DNA of 6,411 nt from an uncultured Oscillospiraceae bacterium (GCA_900555545.1 USLQ01000067.1:1-6411), one strand, 5' to 3'. Positions 1-6,158 are shown, numbered from the stretch's first letter. Notes: generated from the letters alone by a model not told the origin. Program-made: numbers and translations.

Positions 1-1
1 G

Positions 2-256
2 TTTGTCTACCGGGAGGGGATGCAGTTCCCGCCGGCATTTATCTGGCAGTCCATGAGTGACGGGCTGATCAACTATCAGACCTCGCTCGACCTGTGCCGT
101 ACCCTCAAGCAAAAGCTGAATACCCCGGTTGAAATGCACCTGTTCCCCTATGGGGACCATGGTCAGGGCCTGGCGACCCAGGGCGAAAAGGCTGACGACC
201 TCGCCTGTGTATGGGGCGATCTTTGCAACCGATGGCTGCTGCACTACGGATTCTGA
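2..256 (+). CDS. alpha/beta-hydrolase (esterase/acyl-hydrolase-like), C-terminal part only
   Basis: This is the last 84 codons of a gene whose 5' part lies outside the window; the reading frame is open from base 2 to a TGA at 254-256. The visible part resembles the end of acetyl-esterase / BD-FAE-like alpha/beta hydrolases. A beta strand (PPAFIW) leads into SMSDGL, whose Asp (visible residue 20) fits the catalytic acid. A helix is followed by the strand VEMHLFPYGDHGQGLA, whose His (visible residue 53) fits the catalytic base. The nucleophile serine elbow would lie upstream and cannot be checked. Such enzymes hydrolyse ester bonds, often acetyl or acyl groups on sugars. The GH3 gene starts 42 bases downstream on the same strand, so a shared transcript and a role in deacylating oligosaccharides before glycosidic cleavage are plausible inferences. 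Family assignment is fairly sure; substrate is unknown. Confidence 0.8.
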   Translation, partial: FVYREGMQFPPAFIWQSMSDGLINYQTSLDLCRTLKQKLNTPVEMHLFPYGDHGQGLATQGEKADDLACVWGDLCNRWLLHYGF

Positions 257-268
257 CGCGATACATAA

Positions 269-287
269 AAATATTCTAAGAATATTT
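269..287. repeat. AT-rich perfect palindrome before the GH3 ribosome binding site
   Basis: AAATATTC and GAATATTT form perfect 8-base arms around the 3-base centre TAA. The right arm ends immediately before the GGAGG ribosome binding site (288-292) of the GH3 gene, in the short gap after the hydrolase stop codon. It could be a repressor operator for an internal promoter, or an A/U-rich mRNA hairpin affecting translation or processing of the downstream cistron. No recognisable promoter boxes surround it, and AT-rich palindromes of this size can arise by chance. Confidence 0.4.
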
Positions 288-298
288 GGAGGAAAATA

Positions 299-2749
299 AT
301 GAAGCATCAAAACATTATCAGCCAACTCACACTGGAGGAAAAGGCGGGGTTATGCTCCGGCTTGGACTTCTGGCATTTAAAAAATGTCGAGCGCTTGGAC
401 ATCCCGTCCGTTATGGTATCGGACGGCCCCCACGGCCTGCGGAAGCAGCAGGGTAAGGGGGACCACCTGGGCCTGAACGAGAGCGTTCAGTCAACGTGCT
501 TTCCCACGGCTGTCACCACCGCCAGTTCCTGGGACCGTGACCTGCTCCGCCAAATGGGCGAGGCGCTGGGGGAGGAGGCGCTTGCCGAACAGGTGAGCGT
601 CATTCTGGGCCCTGGTACCAATATCAAGCGCTCCCCTCTGTGCGGGCGGAATTTTGAATATTTTTCCGAGGATCCCTATCTCGCCGGTGAGATGGCGGCG
701 GCCTATATCAACGGTGTGCAGTCCAAGGGGGTCGGAACCTCACTCAAGCACTTTGCGGCCAACAGCCAGGAGACGCGCCGGGATATTTCCAATTCCGTTA
801 TGGATGAGCGCACCCTGCGGGAAATTTATTTGGCGCCGTTTGAGAAGGCGGTTCGGCAGTCCCAGCCGTGGACGGTGATGGCAGCCTACAACCTGTTAAA
901 CGGCGTATACTGCGCGGAGAATGAGAAGCTGCTGGACGATATCCTGCGTAAGGAGTGGGGATTTGAAGGCATTGTTGTGACGGACTGGGGCGCGGAGAAC
1001 GATCGTGTGCGCGGTCTCAAGGCCGGTCAGAATCTGGAGATGCCCGCGTGTGATGGGATCAATGATGCCAAGCTCGTGCAGGCTGTGATCAGCGGTGATC
1101 TGGAGGAGTCCGTGCTGGATGAGGCGGTGGATGCCATCCTCGATCTGATTTACCGCGCAGCCGAAACGCTGCAAAAGAATAAAGGCGCGACATATGACCG
1201 TGACGCCCACCATGCGCTGGCGCGTCAGATCGCCCGGGAATCTATGGTGCTGCTCAAAAATGACGGCCAGATCTTACCGGTTTCGGCGGGGGAGAAGATT
1301 GCAGTGATCGGCGCCATGGCACGTTCCCCGCGCTATCAGGGCGCCGGCAGCTCCAAGATCAATCCCACCCGGTTGGACAATGCCTTTGACAGCCTGTTGG
1401 AGGCGGGAATGCAGGTGATCTACTCCCCGGGCTATTTCAAAAATACGGATGAGCCGAACGAAGGGCTGGTATCACTGGCGTGCCAGGCGGCGGAGCGGGC
1501 TGATAAGGTGCTCCTGTTCGCAGGGCTGACGGAGTCCTACGAGTCCGAGGGATATGACCGCACCCATATGCGTCTGCCCGAAAACCAGGAGGCATTGATT
1601 CAAGCGGTGGCGAAGGCCAACCCCAACGTGGTTGTAGTACTGGCGGGTGGTTCTCCGGTGGAGATGCCGTGGGCTGATGAGGTCAAAGGGATCCTCAACA
1701 GTTATCTGGGCGGCCAGGCGAGCGGTTCGGCTGTGGCAGATCTATTGACCGGACGCGCCAATCCGAGCGGCAAACTTGCCGAAACCTATCCTATGTGCCT
1801 GGAGGATACGCCGTGCTATGGCAACTATCCCGGCGAGGGGCGTACGGCCCTGTACCGCGAGGGGATCTATGTGGGCTACCGGTATTATGACAAGATGCAG
1901 CGGGAGGTTCGTTTCCCGTTTGGGTTCGGACTGTCCTACACACAGTTCAAATATTCTGCCCTCAAGCTCTCCTCCCGGGAGATGGATGACACGAAGGAGC
2001 TGAAGGTGACTTTCAAGGTGAAGAACACCGGCAATATGGATGGTGCGGAAATTGCGCAGGTCTATGTTTCGGATGCGGAATCCACTGTCTACAAGGCGCC
2101 GCAAGAGCTCAAGGGGTTTGTCAAGGTGTTCCTAAAGGCTGGAGAGGAAAAAACAGTCACCGTCGTACTGGATCGCAGGTCCTTTGCCTATTATGATCCG
2201 GATTTGGGCGACTGGAATGTGGAGGATGGTGTATATCACATCCTGGTGGCGGCCTCCAGCCGCGATGTTCGGCTCAAGGGCAGTGTGAAGATCCATCCAA
2301 ATCATCTGGTGGAGATCCGCGACCGTTCCGCTGAACTGCCCAGCTATTACAGCGGCAATGTGCAGAATGTGTCGGATGCGGAGTTCGAAAAGCTGATTGG
2401 GTACGCAGTTCCTCCCAAGGTGTTGCCGGAGGGTGCAGTATTTGACGCCAACAGCACACTGGCCGATGCGGATGGTACGCGCTGGGGCGGCCGGATTAAC
2501 AAGGTCGTTTCCGCCGTTGTCCAGCGTATCCCGCTGGATGGGCTGGTAGGCGACAGCGAGATGGCGGAATCTATCGTTAAGGAGATGCCTGTGCGCAAGC
2601 TGATGATGATGACCAGCGGTATCGTCAATGAGGAGATGTGCAACGATGTTTTAAAAATCCTCAACGATGAAAATTCCGGCGCCGCCGTGTGCGATCTGTT
2701 GAAAAATCTTGCGAAACAGGCGGCCAAGCTCCCGAAGCTGCTCTCATAA
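299..2749 (+). CDS. glycoside hydrolase family 3 enzyme (beta-glucosidase type)
   Basis: A GH3 exo-acting glycosidase of 816 residues that should release terminal beta-linked sugars (glucose most likely, xylose possible) from oligosaccharides. The N-terminal TIM-barrel part has SDGPHGLR (41-48), the GPGTNIKRSPLCGRNFEYFSEDP-type block (104-126), KHFAAN (150-155) and the nucleophile motif VVTDWG with Asp229. The alpha/beta sandwich domain begins near 310 (SMVLLKNDGQILP) and holds ESEGYDR (415-421), where the acid/base Glu is expected. FPFGFGLSYT (539-548) leads into a fibronectin type III-like domain (about 567-660, with GAEIAQVYVSD). A further tail of about 150 residues follows, as in a subset of Firmicutes GH3 proteins. 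There is no PA14 insertion and no signal peptide, so it probably acts in the cytoplasm on imported oligosaccharides. The start is supported by GGAGG six bases before the ATG. It follows the hydrolase gene and is ended by a hairpin terminator. Family certain; exact substrate not. Confidence 0.96.
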   Translation: MKHQNIISQLTLEEKAGLCSGLDFWHLKNVERLDIPSVMVSDGPHGLRKQQGKGDHLGLNESVQSTCFPTAVTTASSWDRDLLRQMGEALGEEALAEQVSVILGPGTNIKRSPLCGRNFEYFSEDPYLAGEMAAAYINGVQSKGVGTSLKHFAANSQETRRDISNSVMDERTLREIYLAPFEKAVRQSQPWTVMAAYNLLNGVYCAENEKLLDDILRKEWGFEGIVVTDWGAENDRVRGLKAGQNLEMPACDGINDAKLVQAVISGDLEESVLDEAVDAILDLIYRAAETLQKNKGATYDRDAHHALARQIARESMVLLKNDGQILPVSAGEKIAVIGAMARSPRYQGAGSSKINPTRLDNAFDSLLEAGMQVIYSPGYFKNTDEPNEGLVSLACQAAERADKVLLFAGLTESYESEGYDRTHMRLPENQEALIQAVAKANPNVVVVLAGGSPVEMPWADEVKGILNSYLGGQASGSAVADLLTGRANPSGKLAETYPMCLEDTPCYGNYPGEGRTALYREGIYVGYRYYDKMQREVRFPFGFGLSYTQFKYSALKLSSREMDDTKELKVTFKVKNTGNMDGAEIAQVYVSDAESTVYKAPQELKGFVKVFLKAGEEKTVTVVLDRRSFAYYDPDLGDWNVEDGVYHILVAASSRDVRLKGSVKIHPNHLVEIRDRSAELPSYYSGNVQNVSDAEFEKLIGYAVPPKVLPEGAVFDANSTLADADGTRWGGRINKVVSAVVQRIPLDGLVGDSEMAESIVKEMPVRKLMMMTSGIVNEEMCNDVLKILNDENSGAAVCDLLKNLAKQAAKLPKLLS

Positions 2750-2769
2750 AATCTATTCAAAAGATTTGA

Positions 2770-2811
2770 AACGCTCCTCCGGGCAAAGACCTGGAGGAGC
2801 GTTGAGTTTTT
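2770..2811 (+). terminator. intrinsic terminator of the hydrolase-GH3 operon, possibly bidirectional
   Basis: AACGCTCCTCC (2770-2780) pairs perfectly with GGAGGAGCGTT (2793-2803). The stem can be extended inward by a G-U and two G-C pairs to leave a 6-base loop, and five T residues follow at 2807-2811. It starts about 20 bases after the GH3 stop codon. The minus-strand tetR-family gene ends at 2838 and reads towards the same hairpin. On that strand only a broken T-rich stretch follows, so termination of the minus transcript here is possible but weaker. Confidence 0.85.
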
Positions 2812-2837
2812 GAAATCGTTTATCCCGGTATCGTGGG

Positions 2838-3425
2838 CTATCGGCTGCGGAAAGTGTGCCTTGCTGTTTTCTTTAATTCGCAGATCTTGCGGTCAAAAAT
2901 TTCGCGGTGACCGGCAATGGAGTAAAAAGCGGCATAGCTGGAAAAATCAACCATAAGATTTTCCATCTTTTCCAGATCACCGGGATCCGGAATGTAATCG
3001 CGCATGATTTCACGAAAGTGCTGAAGGATGCTCAATTGATCCTTGCAGTATTCCGGAACACAGCGGAACTGAACCAGATGACATAAAAGAGAAATACGGG
3101 CCAGATTTTTACAGGCGGAATTTGCCATATAGTCGATGAATCCCTCTATTTCATCCGGAAGCTGATTTTGTTGCAATGCGATATAAACGTCTTTATCAAT
3201 GGCGGATACCTCGCGATTTAAAACAGCCTCCAGCAGGCCCTCTTTTCCGGAAAAGTAGTGGTAAATGGCACTGGGGACCAGATCAGCCTGCTTGGCAATC
3301 ATTTGTATCGTAGTGGCGGCGTAGCCGTTGCTGGCAAATAAGTCCTTGGCTGCGTTCAGGATGCGCTGGGTGGCATCTTCTCTCATTTGCTCAAATTTAG
3401 TTTTGGTGTTAGCTGGAACAGCCAT
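2838..3425 (-). CDS. TetR/AcrR-family transcriptional regulator
   Basis: A 195-residue protein, usual length for the family. The N-terminal DNA-binding domain is clear: ATQRILNAAKDLFASNGYAA (about 18-37) followed by the helix-turn-helix TTIQMIAKQADLVPSAIYHYF (38-58) and the KEGLLEAVL turn-helix (61-69). The rest is helical and poorly conserved, as expected of a ligand-binding and dimerisation domain, with several Cys residues (105, 115, 122, 127, 182); ligand unknown. I start at the ATG at 3425 because AGGAAAGG lies shortly upstream and family homology starts after it. The frame stays open for 32 more codons, and a GTG three codons earlier is a possible alternative start. It is divergent from the small ribbon-helix-helix gene, with a long palindrome in the shared upstream region, so autoregulation and control of the divergent gene are likely inferences. 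It is convergent with the GH3 gene. Confidence 0.92.
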   Translation of the reverse strand: MAVPANTKTKFEQMREDATQRILNAAKDLFASNGYAATTIQMIAKQADLVPSAIYHYFSGKEGLLEAVLNREVSAIDKDVYIALQQNQLPDEIEGFIDYMANSACKNLARISLLCHLVQFRCVPEYCKDQLSILQHFREIMRDYIPDPGDLEKMENLMVDFSSYAAFYSIAGHREIFDRKICELKKTARHTFRSR

Positions 3426-3459
3426 TGGCTGCACATCCTTTCCTGTATTTGCAATTTTA

Positions 3460-3465
3460 ATTATA
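3460..3465 (-). promoter_or_regulatory. candidate -10 box for the tetR-family gene
   Basis: The minus strand reads TATAAT here, 34 bases before the chosen start codon, giving a predicted leader of about 28 bases. At 17-base spacing the -35 position (3483-3488) reads AGAATT, a poor match. That position abuts the left arm of the palindrome at 3488-3532, so a repressor bound there would block RNA polymerase. A TTGACA on the plus strand (3473-3478) has no convincing -10 partner for the divergent gene. Confidence 0.35.
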
Positions 3466-3487
3466 GTGTGAATTGACAACGAAATTC

Positions 3488-3532
3488 TATATGTAAATTT
3501 GCAGGCAGATTTTACCTGCAAATTTACATATA
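3488..3532. promoter_or_regulatory. long perfect inverted repeat, candidate operator between divergent regulator genes
   Basis: The left arm TATATGTAAATTTGCAGG (3488-3505) and right arm CCTGCAAATTTACATATA (3515-3532) are exact reverse complements, separated by the 9-base spacer CAGATTTTA. It lies between the starts of the TetR-family gene and the ribbon-helix-helix gene, 63 bases from the former and 49 from the latter. TetR-family dimers commonly bind palindromes of 15 to 30 bases next to their own gene. This one is 45 bases, long enough for two stacked dimers or for two different proteins. A run of seven T residues (3533-3539) follows on the plus strand, so a transcript crossing it rightwards would also look like an intrinsic terminator or attenuator. 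No plus-strand gene enters from the left, which favours the operator reading. Confidence 0.65.
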
Positions 3533-3580
3533 TTTTTTTCTGCGCTCATGCACTAAACTTGAAGGTGCAGGGGTGATGAC

Positions 3581-3760
3581 ATGTTTCAGATTAAAAAGGC
3601 GCAGCGATCCAATAAAACGATCCGGATGCCGGACGACCTGATTGACCGCCTTCAAAAACTCGCCGATCAGAATGACATTTCGTTTAATCAGCTTGTCGTC
3701 CAATGTTGTGAATATGCGATTGACAATATGGAGGATTCAATCCATCCGCCGGAAGAGTAA
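3581..3760 (+). CDS. small ribbon-helix-helix (Arc/CopG-like) DNA-binding protein
   Basis: A 59-residue ORF starting MFQIKKAQRS. The block NKTIRMPDDLIDRLQKLA (11-28) followed by NDISFNQLVVQCCEYAIDNM (31-50) has the ribbon-helix-helix layout: a short basic beta strand (KTIRM), helix 1, a turn with xxISFNQL, then helix 2. It resembles small CopG/Arc or YlcI/YnfO-type proteins of Firmicutes. RHH proteins bind operators as dimers through the paired strands. The start is supported by AGGGG (3569-3573), seven bases before the ATG, and the stop is TAA. The acidic, Pro-containing C-terminus (EDSIHPPEE) is probably unstructured. No toxin-like gene follows: the next gene is convergent, so it seems to be an orphan regulator rather than a toxin-antitoxin member. 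It is divergent from the TetR-family gene across the palindrome and may be controlled by it or bind it. Fold assignment is good; targets are unknown. Confidence 0.8.
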   Translation: MFQIKKAQRSNKTIRMPDDLIDRLQKLADQNDISFNQLVVQCCEYAIDNMEDSIHPPEE

Positions 3761-3807
3761 CCGGTTTGGGAACGGTTGGCGAGCCATAGGAGGTGAGGGC
3801 AGCAGTA

Positions 3808-4917
3808 CTATTTTTTGGTGGGGAGTGCCAGATTTTCCTTTGCAGTTCGGATAAAGGCGAGCAAGACCTCGCGGAGGATATTTCGTGTTTCCTCATCCAG
3901 ATTTTTATAGGCTCGCGCAAGGGTCAACGCATTCTTGCCCCATGAGGCGGACAGTTCCCGTACGGTCTTGGCATCCGTGGAACTGATAATCTCGTACAAG
4001 GTGTCGATAAACAGCTTGCGCTTTTCGGCATCCACCTCCGCAACCCACCCCTTGAGTGTTTTATCGATAAAGCGGCTGCCATTGGTCAACCGGCCGTCGG
4101 TGACAAAGTCGCACCGCAGCACCTCCCAGGAGTAAGGATCATGCTGGGCCATACCGGTTTGTGTGCTGTGGACAATCATATAGTCCTCCTCGTGCTCGAG
4201 CATCATGCCCACGATACTCGACTGCGGCACAAAGGTGAGGATGCGCTCCTTGATCCGCTGATATCCCGGCTTGGAAATGGTGTTTGTGTCCAACCCGGGA
4301 CCATCATTGTTGTAGACGCAGATGATTTTTTTCTGGATCTCCTCCGGGCAGAAGGAGGAGGAATAAACAGCCAGATTCCCACCCTTGGAGTGCCCGCCGA
4401 TGCGCAGTGGCAGGCCGAGCAATGGGGCAATTCGGGTCAAATGACTGACGGCTTCTGTCTGTGCGGGGACGGGCGTGGTGAAGGACATATTGAAGTCCTC
4501 CTTCCAGCCGACGATGGTGTTGTCCGTGCCGCGGAAGGCGACATAAGCGGTGGAATCGCCCGGTAAAATCGTCAGGGAGGAGAACTGCTTTTCCGCATCG
4601 GGATCAAAGTCGTTGGTGTATCCAGTGAGGATCATGTGGCGGAAGCGCTCGCTTTCTGCTAACAGAGAGAGCAACGCTTTGTCATCGTCGGAGAGCGAAT
4701 CGTAGTGCACACCAAAGGGATTCCCGGCGTCTGGATTGCGCAGGATGGCGATGGCCTCCCCGAGTTCAATCCCCATGGGGCCGAGCTCTTCCGGGACAAT
4801 TCCATCAAATTTGATATAGGAGAGCCGGGCGAGGATCAGATTGTCCACATCATTAAAGGGGGACTGTGCGATGGGGAGATCCCCCCGCCAACGCAGGTAG
4901 TCAAGAATATTGGACAT
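3808..4917 (-). CDS. Mbeg1-like (DUF2974) serine hydrolase family protein
   Basis: A 369-residue protein with an intact lipase-like alpha/beta-hydrolase core and no signal peptide or membrane segment. The N-terminus (MSNILDYLRWRGDLPIAQSPFNDVDNLILARLSY-type) is the characteristic opening of Mbeg1-like/DUF2974 proteins. Then come STAYVAFRGTD (122-132), resembling the strand and oxyanion region of class 3 lipases, the nucleophile elbow GGHSKGGNLA with Ser177, and VYNNDGPG with Asp205. His250 or His259 (QHDPYSW) could complete a triad. The C-terminal roughly 80 residues are helical and charged. The family is common in Firmicutes and is generally taken to be lipase- or esterase-like, but its substrate is unknown to me. 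The start has GGAGG upstream at a 10-base spacing. It is transcribed alone, convergent with the small RHH gene (47 bases apart) and upstream in orientation of nothing obviously related. Family call is strong; function is inferred. Confidence 0.9.
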   Translation of the reverse strand: MSNILDYLRWRGDLPIAQSPFNDVDNLILARLSYIKFDGIVPEELGPMGIELGEAIAILRNPDAGNPFGVHYDSLSDDDKALLSLLAESERFRHMILTGYTNDFDPDAEKQFSSLTILPGDSTAYVAFRGTDNTIVGWKEDFNMSFTTPVPAQTEAVSHLTRIAPLLGLPLRIGGHSKGGNLAVYSSSFCPEEIQKKIICVYNNDGPGLDTNTISKPGYQRIKERILTFVPQSSIVGMMLEHEEDYMIVHSTQTGMAQHDPYSWEVLRCDFVTDGRLTNGSRFIDKTLKGWVAEVDAEKRKLFIDTLYEIISSTDAKTVRELSASWGKNALTLARAYKNLDEETRNILREVLLAFIRTAKENLALPTKK

Positions 4918-4958
4918 CGTGAAAACACCTCCGGTGGAATTTGAAAGCGATATATCCC

Positions 4959-4964
4959 ATTATA
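4959..4964 (-). promoter_or_regulatory. candidate -10 box for the Mbeg1-like gene
   Basis: The minus strand reads TATAAT in an AT-rich patch (AAAATATATTATAATGGG), 41 bases before the start codon. The sequence at the expected -35 position (TGGCAT at 17-base spacing) is a weak match. The 163-base region 4918-5080 otherwise holds only the gene's ribosome binding site and the terminator of the ribosomal operon. Confidence 0.35.
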
Positions 4965-5029
4965 ATATATTTTTGCGGGAGATGCCACCCGTTTCCTTTT
5001 TCATTTCCGAAATTGATAGGGAGTCAACT

Positions 5030-5063
5030 AAAAAACCGCACCCACCATTCGGCGGATGCGGTT
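5030..5063 (-). terminator. intrinsic terminator after rpsR
   Basis: Read on the minus strand, AACCGCA (5063-5057) pairs with TGCGGTT (5040-5034), with further C-G pairing possible inside after one mismatch. A run of T residues (5035-5030) overlaps the end of the stem. It begins 17 bases after the rpsR stop codon, so it ends the rpsF-ssb-rpsR transcript and insulates the Mbeg1-like gene downstream. Confidence 0.88.
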
Positions 5064-5080
5064 GAATAAATTGCTATCAA

Positions 5081-5326
5081 TCAGTCGCTCGTATAAGGAA
5101 TCAGAGCGAGATGGCGCGCACGCTTAATGGCCTGGGTGAGTTCGCGCTGATGATATGCGCAAGTACCGGTCACGCGGCGGGGGAGAATCTTTGAGCGCTC
5201 AGAGACGTATTTGCGAAGGCGCGGGATATCTTTGTAATCGATCTTCTCCACCTTCTCTACGCAGAAAGAGCAAACCCTTTTGCGTCCTTTCCTGTTCGGA
5301 CGCCTATCATCTCTATCGTAAGCCAT
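5081..5326 (-). CDS. rpsR: 30S ribosomal protein S18 (bS18)
   Basis: An 81-residue small-subunit protein, full length. The conserved core is unmistakable: [23 protein letters not shown] (29-51), then the helix [16 protein letters not shown] (63-78). S18 binds the 16S rRNA platform as a heterodimer with S6, encoded two genes upstream. The zinc-ligand (C+) form is present: CSFC (Cys19, Cys22) and CAYH (Cys56, His59); many bacteria have a paralogue without these residues. The start has GGAGG (minus strand, 5339-5335) eight bases before the ATG. It is last in the rpsF-ssb-rpsR operon and is followed by an intrinsic terminator. A small hairpin lies in the 48-base gap after ssb. Confidence 0.98.
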   Translation of the reverse strand: MAYDRDDRRPNRKGRKRVCSFCVEKVEKIDYKDIPRLRKYVSERSKILPRRVTGTCAYHQRELTQAIKRARHLALIPYTSD

Positions 5327-5356
5327 ATGGTAATCCTCCTTTTAAAAAGTTTGTAA

Positions 5357-5371
5357 CTGCCCGTGTGGCAG
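5357..5371 (-). promoter_or_regulatory. small RNA hairpin between ssb and rpsR
   Basis: On the minus strand CTGCC (5371-5367), loop ACACG and GGCAG (5361-5357) form a 5-base-pair stem that starts three bases after the ssb stop codon. A stretch containing CTTTTT follows about eight bases later, before the rpsR ribosome binding site. It could be a weak attenuator or protein-binding element. It shares CCACACGGG with the larger hairpin in the rpsF leader. Confidence 0.45.
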
Positions 5372-5374
5372 CGA

Positions 5375-5827
5375 TCAGAACGGGAGATCGTCCTCGTCGT
5401 CCGGCAACTCTTCAAAATCATCGGCACCTGCCGTCTGATAGGAAGCTGCCTGCTGGGCGGCCGGTTGATAACCGTAACCACCGTCGCTCGAGGCGGTCCC
5501 GCTCTCCGCTTTAGAGCCGCAGAAACTGACATTGTTTGCGACAATTTCCACAGCCGTGCGGTTGTTACCGTTCCTGTCCTGATATTTCCGGGTCTGGATG
5601 GATCCCTCGATTGCGATCATCGACCCCTTGTGGAAATAGCGAGTGACAAATTCGGCCGTCTGGCGCCATGCGACCACGTTGATAAAATCAGTCTGCTTCT
5701 CCTGCCCCTTGGGGGTGTAGTTGCGGTCTACCGCAACGGAGAAGGAGGTCACACTGATGCCGGACTGGGTGGTTTTTAATTCCGGGTCGGCTGTAAGCCT
5801 GCCCATGATAATTGCGCAGTTGAGCAT
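5375..5827 (-). CDS. ssb: single-stranded DNA-binding protein
   Basis: A 150-residue SSB that coats single-stranded DNA in replication, recombination and repair as a homotetramer. The OB-fold occupies about residues 1-104: MLNCAIIMGRLTADPELK, the SFSVAVDRNY strand (28-37), TDFINVVAWRQTAEFV (46-61), the KGSMIAIEGSIQTRKYQD strand pair (67-84) and a closing VEIVANNVSF. A Gly/Ala/Gln-rich linker (about 105-136) leads to the acidic tip DDEDDLPF, which recruits partner proteins. The start is supported by AGGGGG (minus strand, 5840-5835) seven bases before the ATG. It is the middle gene of the rpsF-ssb-rpsR operon, 17 bases after rpsF. The usual Firmicutes operon position argues for the housekeeping SSB rather than a plasmid or phage copy. 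Confidence 0.98.
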   Translation of the reverse strand: MLNCAIIMGRLTADPELKTTQSGISVTSFSVAVDRNYTPKGQEKQTDFINVVAWRQTAEFVTRYFHKGSMIAIEGSIQTRKYQDRNGNNRTAVEIVANNVSFCGSKAESGTASSDGGYGYQPAAQQAASYQTAGADDFEELPDDEDDLPF

Positions 5828-5844
5828 TAAAAAACCCCCTGTCC

Positions 5845-6132
5845 TTACGCTGCCGCTGTTACCAGCCAGCGGAGAACGCCGTCCGTAATCTTGAGCACGC
5901 GCTCAAATTCGGCCGGGAACTCCGGCGCCGCTGTAAAGTTGTAGAGAACATAGAAACCGTCCTCTTCGTAGTTGATCGCATAGGCGAGCTTACGCTTGCC
6001 CCACTCGTCAACGCTCTCCAGCGTGCCGTGTTTCTCGATCAGAGCCTTGAACTTCTCTGCGAGCGCCTGTGCATTTTCGTCGCCCTTTTTAACCGAGTAA
6101 ACTACCATTGCTTCATACTTGTTCTGTGCCAT
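5845..6132 (-). CDS. rpsF: 30S ribosomal protein S6 (bS6)
   Basis: A 95-residue protein of normal S6 length that binds the central domain of 16S rRNA together with S18. The first strand NKYEAMVVYSV, the middle LESVDEWGKRKLAYAINYEEDGFYVLYNF and the end ERVLKITDGVLRWLV are typical of the ferredoxin-like S6 fold. The start at 6132 (MAQNKYEA) is chosen because GGAGG lies just upstream at good spacing and homologues begin there. The frame is open 16 codons further upstream, but that part falls in the leader. The short Ala-rich end TAAA lacks the long acidic tail of some homologues. It is first in the operon, preceded by a perfect-consensus promoter and a leader of about 70 bases with two predicted hairpins. 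Confidence 0.98.
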   Translation of the reverse strand: MAQNKYEAMVVYSVKKGDENAQALAEKFKALIEKHGTLESVDEWGKRKLAYAINYEEDGFYVLYNFTAAPEFPAEFERVLKITDGVLRWLVTAAA

Positions 6133-6158
6133 TTTTTGCACCTCCTTTTGGACTATTG

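Noticed and set aside
1742..2104. 120-codon open frame on the minus strand within GH3
   Set aside because: Antisense shadow of conserved GH3 coding sequence; no domain recognised.
2347..2760. 137-codon open frame on the minus strand under the GH3 3' end
   Set aside because: It is low-complexity Ser/Thr-rich, antisense to the GH3 tail, without a convincing ribosome binding site or family similarity.
3426..3521. N-terminal 32-residue extension of the TetR-family protein
   Set aside because: Family homology and a plausible ribosome binding site support the ATG at 3425; the extension would run through the promoter region and into the right arm of the palindrome.
3759..3777. Possible terminator AACCG...CGGTT just after the RHH gene
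   Set aside because: The stem is only about five to six pairs and no T-run follows, so it is not a convincing terminator.
4141..4566. 141-codon open frame on the plus strand
   Set aside because: It lies antisense to the catalytic core of the Mbeg1-like gene, has no recognisable domain, and is a by-product of the codon pattern of the real gene.
3581..4917. RHH gene plus Mbeg1-like gene as a toxin-antitoxin pair
   Set aside because: The genes are convergent rather than in one operon, and the 369-residue hydrolase is not a known toxin type.
5363..5779. 138-codon open frame on the plus strand
   Set aside because: It is antisense to ssb, a certain gene, and its translation resembles no family known to me.
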